This document shows positions 6,943 through 14,841 of a DNA stretch of 23,092 bases, in pieces. The number at the start of each line of letters is the position of its first letter. Positions within the stretch are counted from its first letter, which is position 1. The stretch is from CAWHQZ01 sp963831645 (GTDB taxonomy: Bacteria; Pseudomonadota; Alphaproteobacteria; Rhizobiales; Aestuariivirgaceae), in the NCBI GenBank assembly GCA_963831645.1, contig CAWHQZ010000021.1, forward strand, positions 1 through 23,092, given 5' to 3'. Below the pieces are notes generated by a model, which ran no database searches, had not been told where the DNA came from, and worked only from the letters and a program-made list of their open reading frames with translations. Position numbers and translations under genes: made by a program.

Positions 6943-9518
6943 TCCGCGTGGTATCGAGCCGCACGATTGCCGGGCGCGGCATGCTGCTCGATCGCCCATG
7001 TATTGCCATGATCCTCGCCGGCGCAGAACCAAAGGCGAACCAGCGCCCACAAGCTGCCCGTATTCGCGTACTCTCCGAGCTGTTTCCAGGCGGATTGCCG
7101 AGCGGCCTTCAAGACAGGCTCAAGAAATCCGACCCGGCGACGGCAACGTGCCTGCTGGCCCTGACGGTGCAGAAGCTCGCCGGTCATGCGGTCGAACAGT
7201 ACGCGGTGCGCAGCAACGATGACAAGACGATCACCGCGGCTTTCGAACTCCACTGGCCGCGCAGCGCCGCGACAGCGGGACAACTGGCGGTGGGGCTTCT
7301 CAACCATCTCCACGGCACTACGGAGATCTCGCGAAGCAATATCGCTGAAGGATTCAAAAGATATCAGGAAGTTTGCGCAGACGGGCCGGACGTCGACGCC
7401 CGGTATCTGTTTGGCGAGGCGAGGAAGCGCGGAATACCCGTCTCTTACAAGAATGCGAGAACGCTGCTGTTCGGGCAGGGGATCCGTTCGCGATCCCTGC
7501 TTCGCAAGATTACGGATCGAGTCTCCGACATGTCGGTCCGCCTCACGTCGGACAAGACGGCGACGCTGCAATCGCTCGCCGCAGCCGGACTGCCGACGCC
7601 TGATCACATTGAAGTATCGGACCGCGCCGCGGCGGTTGCTGCGGCCCAGCGCATTGGGTTTCCAGTCGTTGTCAAGCCGGTTGGTACCGACCGCGGAGTG
7701 GGCATCACCACCGACATTTCGACCGTCGCCGGTGTAGAGCGTGCTTACGACATGGCACGCCGGTTTGATAAACGTGTAGCAGTCGAAAGGTTCATCCCCG
7801 GCAATACCTACCGGCTGCTGGTCATCGGCGGGCGCTTCGTCGCTGCCAGTTCCACCGAGCCGACGCTGGTCATCGGCGACGGGCGGCGCACCGTTTCTCA
7901 GCTCGTCGATGCACTCAACAACCAATCAGGGCGAGGGCCGAACCATCTCAAACCCCTGACATGGCTGCTGCTTGATGCCGAAGCCGAGAGCATCCTGTCC
8001 TCCGCGGGCCTGACGAAGGACTCCGTCCTGGAAGCTGGACGAAGCCTGAGCCTGCGCTCGACCAGCAACCTCTCCCGCGGCGGCCTGAGCCGTGACGTCA
8101 CCAGCACCGTGCATGAGGCGAACCGCTCGCTGGCGGAAATCTGCGCCGCCATAATTGGCCTTGATTTCGCAGGTATCGATTTCCGAGCCAGCGCCATCGA
8201 TTTGCCGTGGCAGACCACCGGCGGAGCTGTGATCGAAGTCAATACGTCGCCCGGATTGCGGATGCATCATTCGCCGGCGATCGGTCCCGGCGTCGATGTC
8301 GCCGCTGCGGTCTTTGCAAACTTGTTCCCGGCAGGCGCTGCGAGCCGGATCCCGGTTGTTGCGGTTACCGGCACCAACGGGAAAACGACGACAACTCGCA
8401 TGATCGCCCATATCCTGCGTTGCTGCGGGCTGGTGACCGGGCGGGCGACGACAGGCGAACTGGCGATTGACGACCGCATCGTGGAGCGGGGAGATAGCGC
8501 CGGCCCGCGAGCGGCGCGCCACATTCTTTCCCTGCCCATCGTCGAAGCCGCCGTTCTCGAGACGGCGCGCGGCGCTGTCATAAAATACGGACTCGGTCTT
8601 GAGCGCTGCGACGTAGCCGTAGTGCTTAACGTAGAGCCCGACCATATTGGTGAATTAGGCATCCGCAACCTCGACGAGCTTGCTCGCGTGAAGCAACTGG
8701 TCGCCGCCAGCGCCGACCATGCCGTGGTGCTCAACGCGGACGACCCCCGCTGCCTTGCCATGGCACAGGCGTGCACGGCCAAGCGCACGATTCTGTTTTC
8801 CACAGCGCAGGCAAGCGGCGCGGTCGCCGACCAGGTCCGGCGCGGCGGCGTTGCCTACCACCTCGGCCAGGAGGACGGGCGCGAGGTGATTGTCCGGAGT
8901 TCCCCGGCAGGACCCGAGATCCTTATCGCCATTGCCTCATTGCCGATCACTGCCGGCGGCGCTGCGCGTCACAACGTCCAGAACGCTGTCGCCGCCCTGG
9001 CAGCGGCCGACCAGCTCGGCCTTGGGCGGGCCGAGATCTGCGCAGCCGCCCGGACCTTCGGCACGGAGCCTCGATCCAACATCGGGCGCTTGAATCATTT
9101 CCGCGGTCTGCCGTTCCAGGTGCTGCTTGACTACGCCCACAATGCGCATGGTTTTGCGGCGATCGGCGAATATGTAGCCAAGCTGACGATTGCCGGACGA
9201 AAGATATGTGCTTTTTCGATGAACGGTAAGCGTGTCAGCGACGATGTGGCGCGTCAGAGCGCGGCAGCCCTGGCCGCACATTTCGATTCATTTGTTCCGT
9301 TTGTTCACGATCTTGCCAAGAAGCGGCGCGAGGGCCTGAGCCAGGTATTTCGCGAGGGGCTCCTGGCTGCCGGAGTCTCAGACGACTGCATCAACACCTT
9401 TGAGAGCGAAGCCGAAGCCATCGACGCCGCGCTTGGCTCGGCCAAGGCAGGCGATCTGGTCGCGGTCCTGTCGGGCGGAGACCCCCGAGTCGAACTGGCA
9501 ACGGATTCTCGCGTATGA
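6939..9518 (+). CDS. cphA: Cyanophycin synthetase-like protein (ATP-grasp + Mur ligase)
   Basis: An intact 859-aa protein, close to the usual length of cyanophycin synthetase (about 870). Start ATG 6939 overlaps the preceding stop (ATGA) and matches the start of the minus-strand paralogue. An N-terminal domain (about 1-165, with TVQKLAGHAVEQ) is followed by an ATP-grasp module (about 200-450: SDKTATLQSLAAAGLPTPDH, FPVVVKPVGTDRGVGI, ERFIPGNTYRLLVIG, VIEVNTSPGLRMHH). The Mur-ligase module follows (about 470-859: P-loop GTNGKTTTTR near 478, AVLETARG near 538, VLNVEPDHIGELGI, VLNADDPRCLAM, VLLDYAHNAHGF). In true CphA the ATP-grasp half adds Asp to the backbone and the Mur half adds Arg to the side chain. 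The N-terminus lacks the RGPN-type start I associate with cyanobacterial CphA, so the monomers here may differ. No cyanophycinase gene lies nearby. Confidence 0.88.
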   Translation: MIRVVSSRTIAGRGMLLDRPCIAMILAGAEPKANQRPQAARIRVLSELFPGGLPSGLQDRLKKSDPATATCLLALTVQKLAGHAVEQYAVRSNDDKTITAAFELHWPRSAATAGQLAVGLLNHLHGTTEISRSNIAEGFKRYQEVCADGPDVDARYLFGEARKRGIPVSYKNARTLLFGQGIRSRSLLRKITDRVSDMSVRLTSDKTATLQSLAAAGLPTPDHIEVSDRAAAVAAAQRIGFPVVVKPVGTDRGVGITTDISTVAGVERAYDMARRFDKRVAVERFIPGNTYRLLVIGGRFVAASSTEPTLVIGDGRRTVSQLVDALNNQSGRGPNHLKPLTWLLLDAEAESILSSAGLTKDSVLEAGRSLSLRSTSNLSRGGLSRDVTSTVHEANRSLAEICAAIIGLDFAGIDFRASAIDLPWQTTGGAVIEVNTSPGLRMHHSPAIGPGVDVAAAVFANLFPAGAASRIPVVAVTGTNGKTTTTRMIAHILRCCGLVTGRATTGELAIDDRIVERGDSAGPRAARHILSLPIVEAAVLETARGAVIKYGLGLERCDVAVVLNVEPDHIGELGIRNLDELARVKQLVAASADHAVVLNADDPRCLAMAQACTAKRTILFSTAQASGAVADQVRRGGVAYHLGQEDGREVIVRSSPAGPEILIAIASLPITAGGAARHNVQNAVAALAAADQLGLGRAEICAAARTFGTEPRSNIGRLNHFRGLPFQVLLDYAHNAHGFAAIGEYVAKLTIAGRKICAFSMNGKRVSDDVARQSAAALAAHFDSFVPFVHDLAKKRREGLSQVFREGLLAAGVSDDCINTFESEAEAIDAALGSAKAGDLVAVLSGGDPRVELATDSRV

Positions 9519-9717
9519 AGCCCGACCTGATCAGCTGTAAACCCTTTCGTCGTCCGAGCAACGTAGACGCTACCGCGTTTCGACACCCGGGATCGTAATG
9601 CCCCGTGAACCTGATGACCAACTCGTCCGCTACTGCTATGGCTCCGCGTTCCAGCCTGCTGCTCAACCAGCTCAACCCGCCCAAACGGGCATACACTGCC
9701 GAAGACAAACTCTAAAA

Positions 9718-9741
9718 GCCACTGGATGAAACTTCAGTGGC
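9718..9741. terminator. Hairpin in the gap after the synthetase gene
   Basis: GCCACTG (9718-9724) pairs with CAGTGGC (9735-9741) across a 10-base loop, about 200 bases past the synthetase stop. There is no T-run after it, so it is a weak terminator candidate. Otherwise the 257-base gap 9519-9775 shows only a 33-codon ORF (9614-9715) without a ribosome site, which I do not support as a gene. Confidence 0.3.
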
Positions 9742-9775
9742 AGGTCAACACAGGTGCATATTTTAAGGAGTCTTC

Positions 9776-10396
9776 ATGTCGTCATTGAAGGAAGTTAAAT
9801 CCAATCTGTATTTTCCCTCGCCGATTGCCTGGTTCAAAATTGAGAACAGTGAATCGCTAAATCAGGACATTATTCTGGAAACACAAGTCTTGAAGAAAAA
9901 TTCACAGGGCATTAGCAAATCAAACAAAGTTGGCTGGCACAGTGAGACAGATTTGTTCCGTCGCAATGAACCATGTTTTAAAAAGCTCTGCGAAGAGATT
10001 CTAAATGGCATCCTCTCAGTCACCAGAAAATGCGCTCCTTCTTTTGATTTAAATCAATACAGCCTATTCTGTGATGGCTGGATCAATGTGAATTCTACTC
10101 ACGCCTATAACTCTCCTCATCGACACTCTGGATACATCTGGTCTGGAACATATTATGTTAAGGTTCCCGAGAGTGATAATAGACAGAGTGGTGCAATTGA
10201 ATTTGCTGATCCAAGATATATTGATAAGAACAATAGGCTGCCTAACAGCCCAATTTTCAAGGATAACTTAGGTTTTAAACCGACATCAGGGTCAATGGTT
10301 ATCTTCCCATCTTATCTACTGCACTGGGTGACACCCAATGAGGATAAGGAAGACAGAATCTCCATCGCTTTCAATGGCCGTTTTAGGAAAAAATGA
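9776..10396 (+). CDS. Putative 2OG-Fe(II) oxygenase (TIGR02466-like), AT-rich
   Basis: A 206-aa protein resembling the TIGR02466 group of putative 2-oxoglutarate/Fe(II) oxygenases, common in phages and marine bacteria. AAGGAG at 9765-9770, five bases before the ATG, fixes the start. The conserved pieces are NSPHRHSGYIWSGTYYVKVP (about 112-131, the H-x-H region), AIEFADPRY, then SMVIFPSYLLHWVTPN with His183 and EDRISIAFNGRF with Arg194, the expected C-terminal iron and 2OG ligands. Base composition is strikingly AT-rich next to GC-rich neighbours, and codons such as AAA, ATT and AAT dominate, so recent horizontal transfer is likely. The substrate is unknown. It has its own ribosome site and is 257 bases from the synthetase gene, so it is probably not part of that operon. 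Confidence 0.8.
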   Translation: MSSLKEVKSNLYFPSPIAWFKIENSESLNQDIILETQVLKKNSQGISKSNKVGWHSETDLFRRNEPCFKKLCEEILNGILSVTRKCAPSFDLNQYSLFCDGWINVNSTHAYNSPHRHSGYIWSGTYYVKVPESDNRQSGAIEFADPRYIDKNNRLPNSPIFKDNLGFKPTSGSMVIFPSYLLHWVTPNEDKEDRISIAFNGRFRKK

Positions 10397-10410
10397 ATCT
10401 GCTACTCTTT

Positions 10411-10426
10411 TAGAGGTTAACCTCTA
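10411..10426. terminator. Palindromic hairpin after the oxygenase gene
   Basis: TAGAGGTTAACCTCTA is a perfect 16-base palindrome 15 bases past the oxygenase stop, preceded by CTTTT on the plus strand. It is AT-rich like the gene and may have arrived with it as its transcript end. There is no clear T-run downstream on the plus strand. Further weak stems follow at about 10430-10490. Confidence 0.35.
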
Positions 10427-10549
10427 GCCAATCCGGGTGTGGCCCGATTGGGCTCGATCCATCAGCCTTGCCTGATGAGGCTGAAGATAGATATTGATCT
10501 GGAATTGTGACCTCAGTCCAATGACGTCCGCGCGCCAACGGAGAGATCG

Positions 10550-11008
10550 TCATCCGCGTGAGAGCAGCTTGCGGCCGGCGAGGCGAAGAAAAAGCAGTCG
10601 GCCAGCCACCAGCATGTCGTAAAGCCTGCGCGCGTGCCTATTCGACCCGAACAGCCGTCGCAGGATGCCGTTTCGGAAGCGGTTTTGGGGGGCGGCCTCG
10701 GACATCCTCAGGATGGCCTTTTCGCCGGCATACCACTTGCCATTGACGTGGAGGACCATGTCCCGGTTCAGGTTGAATCCCGCCCTCCAGGCTGCGCACA
10801 CCTCCACATGCGGCTCGCGGGCGGAGATCAGCTTGAGACCGGGAAACGCCCGCGACAGTGCCGCGAAATCGGCGTACCGCCGGCAAAACGGGCACTCTCC
10901 GTCATAGATCAGGAATACAGCATCGGGTTGCACCTCATCGGTCATGAAAGGGTTACCATTTGGAACCCCATCGCTCCCGCGGGCGAGGCTTTCCTGACTT
11001 GTGGTCAT
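10550..11008 (-). CDS. DCC-family (DUF393) thiol-disulfide oxidoreductase-like protein
   Basis: A 152-aa protein of the DCC family, named for its D-x-x-C-x-x-C motif, visible here as IYDGECPFCRRYADF with Cys39 and Cys42. Later features are FPGLKLISAREP, DMVLHVNGKWYAGEKAI and FLRLAGRKLLSRG, all usual for the family. The start at ATG 11008 (MTTSQES) is chosen over 11071 because the carboxylase-like gene at 14841 begins MTTTQES with a related upstream sequence. DCC proteins are often fused or adjacent to HTTM/gamma-carboxylase-like membrane proteins, and one lies about 2.2 kb away on the same strand. The CxxC pair suggests redox work on thiols, though no activity has been shown for most members. 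About 150 bases separate its 3' end from the convergent oxygenase gene. Confidence 0.85.
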   Translation of the reverse strand: MTTSQESLARGSDGVPNGNPFMTDEVQPDAVFLIYDGECPFCRRYADFAALSRAFPGLKLISAREPHVEVCAAWRAGFNLNRDMVLHVNGKWYAGEKAILRMSEAAPQNRFRNGILRRLFGSNRHARRLYDMLVAGRLLFLRLAGRKLLSRG

Positions 11009-11120
11009 GGTTTGGTGCTCTTCCAGTGACGTGGCCGCAAACTCTGTGCTTGAGGCGCGTGATTCTACCATCTGACGTGACCGGTCTCCATCTTATCCGC
11101 GCTCCCATTCATTTTTACGA
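11009..11120 (-). promoter_or_regulatory. Upstream leader of the DCC gene, shared with the carboxylase gene
   Basis: Read on the minus strand, GATAAGATGGAGACCGGT has a -10-like TAAGAT at 11090-11095, about 80 bases before the start codon. The same block occurs at the same distance before the gamma-carboxylase-like gene as GATATAATGGAGATCGGT. A further match (GATGGTAGAATCA against GGTGGTATGAAGTCA) lies between it and the start. No clear -35 was recognised. The rest of the 522-base gap 11009-11530 holds one hairpin and no supported gene. Confidence 0.45.
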
Positions 11121-11443
11121 TTTTACGCTCCTTCAGCACGCCGCCATCTCCGCTCTGCGTGACCCCGCCTAGTGCATTTTCGTGGAATCACCCAATCGCC
11201 CTCGAGTTGTGGCCAGGTCGTGGCCCGAGTGCAGGCTTTCGCCGATTCGATTCGATTTCAATGGTGAGCACGCCCGCGTCGCGAAACGCCTATGCCCCCT
11301 TCGACTCGCTCAAGGAGTGCGCGCACCTTCGTGTTGAACTCGCGACGAAACCCCGCCGTCCAGCAAAACATCGGACCCGGCGCGAGTCCCTTATTGCGGG
11401 GCTACGGGGCCGGATCCTTAGCAGAACTCTGGAAATATAGTCA

Positions 11444-11479
11444 GCGACCGCTCCTCAGGAAAGCCTGAGGAGCGGTCGC
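11444..11479 (-). terminator. Strong hairpin, likely terminator of the porin gene
   Basis: GCGACCGCTCCTCAGG (11444-11459) is perfectly complementary to CCTGAGGAGCGGTCGC (11464-11479) around the loop AAAG, a 16-bp stem. It lies about 50 bases past the stop of the minus-strand outer-membrane protein gene. The following minus-strand bases (TGACTATATTT) give only a weak T-run. Confidence 0.6.
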
Positions 11480-11530
11480 GGGAAGAGTAGCAACAGAGGA
11501 GAACTTAATTCGCCAGTCTCTGTCGCGCCG

Positions 11531-12556
11531 TCAATTTCCGAACCAATTGACGAGGAAGTTCACCTTGCCGCGGACAATGTCGATGCTGTCGAGGCCGGCT
11601 TCTCCCCTGATATCAAAACTGCGCCCATCGTCAGCATAGAAGGTAGTGGAGAATTCCTCCTCACCGTCGAGTTCGATGTGCAGCCATTCAATCCCGATCG
11701 ACACATTATCCCAGACGGCCCACTCGCCACCGATACCGGCGACCCAGCCAAACTGAGTGAAGTCACCATCGCCCTGGTTGTCGCCGAAGAAGCAGCCTTC
11801 ATCGCACTGGCTCACGTCGCCGTCCTCGGTGAAGACTGCGCTTCCGTCAAGGTCCATCCTGGCAGCCGCGACGCCACCTGTCAGGTACCCGAGAAAGCGT
11901 CCCTCGTCACCAAACGCCCAGCCAGCGCGGACGCGGAAGGTTGTCAACCAGTCAAGCTCGCCTTCGATCTCGATGTTACCTGTCCCCTCTTTATCAACTA
12001 GGGTACCACCCTCATCTACATCGTGGAAATACTCGAAGCTTGCCTGTTTCTTAGCGTGACTATCATCAGCCCAGGTCCAGTCCCACTCGAAACCGAGCAC
12101 CCAGCTGCCGTATTGTCTGTTGACGCCCGCCTGAAGGCCATAGACTAAGGAGTCGCCGTTCTCGTCCTCATCTGAGACCTTACAACCGCTGCCGCCGTCA
12201 TCATCATCACCTTCTTCGCTATCGCCGCAATTACGACCGAATGTAACAAAGTCATCGTCCAAATCGAGGACGCCCCCGGAAAAATCAAGGTCGTCTTCTA
12301 TCGGCAAATCGCAGAGGGTCACCCCACCCGGCGCTTCGACTTCACCTTCATCTCCCCTGATGTCCGCGATGGTTTCGCAGCCACCATTGTTGCTGTGCTC
12401 GGCCCAACCCCAGCCCACATTTCCACCAATATAGAAACCATCCCAAGAGAACAACGGCGGCGGGGGTTCGACGATATCCGCAGCACTGGCAGCACCAGCA
12501 AAAACTACCGCCGTTGCCGCGATCGTTGAGGTCATAAGTAGAGACTTGAATTTCAT
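11531..12556 (-). CDS. Omp25-like outer-membrane beta-barrel protein with acidic, cysteine-rich loops
   Basis: A 341-aa outer-membrane protein of the Omp25/31-like family widespread in Hyphomicrobiales. ATG 12556 (MKFKSLLMTSTIAATAVV) starts a signal peptide cleaved near AGAASA-AD (about 26), with GGGAGC upstream as ribosome site. FSWDGFYIGGNVGWGWAE is the typical first barrel strand, and alternating aromatic strands such as WVLGFEWDWTWAD and FRVRAGWAFGDEGRFLGYLTGG continue to the terminal KVNFLVNWFGN. Unusual are long surface-loop insertions: residues about 83-135 are packed with Asp/Glu (EEGDDDDGG, VSDEDENGD). Six cysteines (about 60, 82, 110, 125, 251, 255) could form disulfides, and the acidic loops suggest divalent-cation binding. 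It sits between a DCC thiol-redox gene and a gamma-carboxylase homologue, which makes these loops possible targets. That link is inference only. Confidence 0.88.
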   Translation of the reverse strand: MKFKSLLMTSTIAATAVVFAGAASAADIVEPPPPLFSWDGFYIGGNVGWGWAEHSNNGGCETIADIRGDEGEVEAPGGVTLCDLPIEDDLDFSGGVLDLDDDFVTFGRNCGDSEEGDDDDGGSGCKVSDEDENGDSLVYGLQAGVNRQYGSWVLGFEWDWTWADDSHAKKQASFEYFHDVDEGGTLVDKEGTGNIEIEGELDWLTTFRVRAGWAFGDEGRFLGYLTGGVAAARMDLDGSAVFTEDGDVSQCDEGCFFGDNQGDGDFTQFGWVAGIGGEWAVWDNVSIGIEWLHIELDGEEEFSTTFYADDGRSFDIRGEAGLDSIDIVRGKVNFLVNWFGN

Positions 12557-12904
12557 GGTCGTGCTCCCGCTCCCGATTTGCAAAGTCTGTGATTGGCAAT
12601 TTGCCTGATCGGGTCTGCAAGTAAAGAACCAATGTTGGGCGGCCGAGGGTTTTTTGATCTATGTGACCAAATTGCAACAAACAACCGCTCTTCCGGCGCC
12701 AGTCGATTTTCTCAAGCAACTGAAATAATTGAATAATCCGTTCAGCACAGGAAATTCGCTCGCCCCAAGCAACGGTCGCACGCTTGGCGGCGGATGCCGC
12801 CTGCAATCGATGTTCGTACTGAATTCGCGGAGCGGAGGCCCTGAACTCAAGCGAATCGCGATCGTTTCCACCGGACGCCGCGGCGGCCGGCTTGGAAGGA
12901 TAAA

Positions 12905-12930
12905 AAAGGCGGCTCCGGGACCGCCCCCTT
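12905..12930 (-). terminator. Intrinsic terminator on the minus strand
   Basis: On the minus strand a GGCGG...CCGCC stem (12908-12925) is followed by six Ts (the A-run 12902-12907 on the plus strand). This is the normal layout of a rho-independent terminator, and it lies 41 bases downstream of the methyltransferase remnant, also on the minus strand. Confidence 0.6.
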
Positions 12931-12970
12931 TCTGCGCATTGTCATGGCCCACATACGCCATACGCCAGTG

Positions 12971-13060
12971 AGGCGCCGATATTATCGGAATGCACACCAG
13001 TCGCGTGCACGCTTCCAGCAGTTCTTTTGGAGAGGCGTCGCTCTCATTACCCATGACCCG
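12971..13060 (-). pseudogene. Remnant of a SpoU/TrmH RNA methyltransferase
   Basis: On the minus strand the residues RVMGNESDASPKELLEACTR and LVCIPIISAP match the SpoU motif II/III region of the methyltransferase gene at 15777-16605 (LVMGNESEGLSKEVSQACTR then LVRIPMMPGM). The nucleotide sequences of the two places are also clearly alike over about 75 bases. Neither the N-terminal part nor the SLNLAAAAALLIYEL tail is present, so this is a gene fragment. A terminator follows it. The rest of the 668-base gap 12557-13224 shows no supported gene. Confidence 0.65.
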
Positions 13061-13224
13061 CCCGCACCGGACCGCGGCGCGGGTGGCGAACGTCCGTCCA
13101 TAGCGTGCCAAATGACATCATCGGCCCAGCCACGTGCCCGCTCCAGGAAGTTGCTGCTTTACATCACCGGAACACCGGAACGGAATCAGCGAGTCTGTAG
13201 ATCCGCGCAGCGATTCGGGCGAAC

Positions 13225-14841
13225 CTACCACTGGGAATTCCAAAGGCTCTCGCCGCTGTCCAGTGAACACACGGCAGCTTCATGCAGATCCGGTATCGCA
13301 CCTCCGGCAACGCACTCTTTTGGCTGGGGCAAGCCCATGCTGGTCAGCAACTGCTCAAGGGTCGGTGTCCGGAGCTCGGCCTTGTCCACCTGTTCAATGC
13401 GCCGGAGCGGATTGGGATTGGTGGTCGTTTTCCATGGATCATGCCAGATCGTCGACCGAGTGGCGGCGAGATCGACGGTGGGATTTATCGCCAACGCGGG
13501 GAGGCGGTTGTTCAGGCTCATGGGCAGGTAGGCATAGACCCTGACGTCACCGACCTGCAGCTTGTCCCTGTACATGCGCGCGACTTGCCACGCCAATTGC
13601 TGCACGAGATCGGGATAGAGCGAGACCTTATGGTATTGCCACCGTGACATGTATCTTCCCAAATTCGGTACGCGGATCGTGCCTTGCTCGGGTATATGCA
13701 CTGCGAGACGTACACCGGGAGTTTCGCGATCCGTCAATTTCATGCGCCAGGCGAACCGATGGCCTTCGTTCGTCCACTCCACCCAGCCGGGGTAGAGGAC
13801 ATGGCGCAGCGGGAAAAGAGCCTGAAACAGCAGCCAGCAGGCGCAGAAAGCGACGAGCATTCGATTGCCGAACGACTTCGGCTCAAGCGAGAGCTGCTCG
13901 GGAGCCGGTGAAGGCACTGCAAGCGCCGGCCACGGGGCCAATGCACGCCGCGGCCAGTCCGCCGCAAAGAACAGCGTGCTAACAGCCATCGTCATCCAGG
14001 GGAATATGCCGATATTGAACACGAAATGATTGATGACGTGAAAGATGCAGTACATCAGAAACACCGGCAGCCGTGTGCGCTGGAAGAACAGCAGCGGGGC
14101 GCCGACGATATGAAGAATGATGATCCCGTAGGCGCCGAGAGCGACGATGAAGTCGCTTTCCCAGAGAGGTCCGAGAAACTGCATGTCCTGTCTTCGCAGC
14201 AGCCAGGTTCTCAGGGGCTCCAGCTGAAGCCAGTCGGAGTTGATTTTGACCAGGCCGGCATAGATCAGGATGATCTCGATCTGCACCTTGAACAGGAGTA
14301 GATAGATTCTGGGCGCATGCTCGCCGGAAGTTCTGAAGAACAGAAACCGGTCGATCGAGAAAGCCCGGTGCGCGGGGCTGACCGAAAGCAGGACCAGGGT
14401 GATGATCAGCATGTAATAGTGATTGAGATAGCCTTCCGGCTGCAGAAGGAAGCCATAGGAGACGAGGAGCAGGCTCAGGAGGCTGAAGAACCGGAAGAAA
14501 AAGCCGACTGCGATCGCTATGCCGGAAAGGAAAAGGACATAGGGCAGGTAGACCGCCAGCTCGGGGACTTCCTGGACCCAGTGAAAGAACTGATACCTGA
14601 AAGAGAAAGCAAGCTCCCCGCCGCTGGGATAAAAGAAGTGCTGCCCCTTGCGCACGGCGTCAACGGCAACCAGAAGCCCGATGAAGATCCGCACCACTGC
14701 CATGGAGGCCGTATCGACCGGAGCGAACAGGTAGCTCCAGGAAAGGAACCGGCGGAGGCTCTCGAGCCGCCGGCGAACCGCTAAGCCGGCGTTAGCCGTG
14801 GGCCAGTGATCAGGGACAAAGCTTTCTTGAGTGGTTGTCAT
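13225..14841 (-). CDS. Vitamin K-dependent gamma-glutamyl carboxylase homologue (HTTM family)
   Basis: A 538-aa integral membrane protein with about seven to nine hydrophobic segments up to residue 350 and a soluble C-terminal domain. It lines up with human GGCX through PVDTASMAVVRIFIGLLVAVD, YLNHYYMLI, IYAGLVKINSDWLQLEPL (Lys199 matches the catalytic-base lysine region of GGCX, AGVKKLDADW), HVINHFVFNIGIFPWMTMA, FFAADWPRR and HRFAWRMKLTDRE (361-373). In animals the family carboxylates protein glutamates using reduced vitamin K. Bacterial homologues such as that of Leptospira have been studied, but most are uncharacterised. The start at ATG 14841 gives MTTTQES, like the DCC gene. Whether it carboxylates, epoxidises or does something else is unknown; no substrate propeptide is recognised. 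Confidence 0.88.
   Translation of the reverse strand: MTTTQESFVPDHWPTANAGLAVRRRLESLRRFLSWSYLFAPVDTASMAVVRIFIGLLVAVDAVRKGQHFFYPSGGELAFSFRYQFFHWVQEVPELAVYLPYVLFLSGIAIAVGFFFRFFSLLSLLLVSYGFLLQPEGYLNHYYMLIITLVLLSVSPAHRAFSIDRFLFFRTSGEHAPRIYLLLFKVQIEIILIYAGLVKINSDWLQLEPLRTWLLRRQDMQFLGPLWESDFIVALGAYGIIILHIVGAPLLFFQRTRLPVFLMYCIFHVINHFVFNIGIFPWMTMAVSTLFFAADWPRRALAPWPALAVPSPAPEQLSLEPKSFGNRMLVAFCACWLLFQALFPLRHVLYPGWVEWTNEGHRFAWRMKLTDRETPGVRLAVHIPEQGTIRVPNLGRYMSRWQYHKVSLYPDLVQQLAWQVARMYRDKLQVGDVRVYAYLPMSLNNRLPALAINPTVDLAATRSTIWHDPWKTTTNPNPLRRIEQVDKAELRTPTLEQLLTSMGLPQPKECVAGGAIPDLHEAAVCSLDSGESLWNSQW

Noticed and set aside
6873..7925. Minus-strand ORF (350 aa) opposite the intact synthetase
   Set aside because: Antisense to well-conserved ATP-grasp sequence with no motif of its own.
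9614..9715. 33-codon ORF ending in QLNPPKRAYTAEDKL after the synthetase gene
   Set aside because: It faintly resembles the tail of a transposase and is followed by a hairpin, but it has no ribosome site and I cannot name a family.
11159..11440. Plus-strand ORF (93 aa) between the DCC and porin genes
   Set aside because: No ribosome site, no domain and unusual composition; the region is better explained as intergenic.
11531..14841. Firm claim that the porin is gamma-carboxylated
   Set aside because: No propeptide or Gla-domain pattern is visible, so it is kept only as a hypothesis in the findings.
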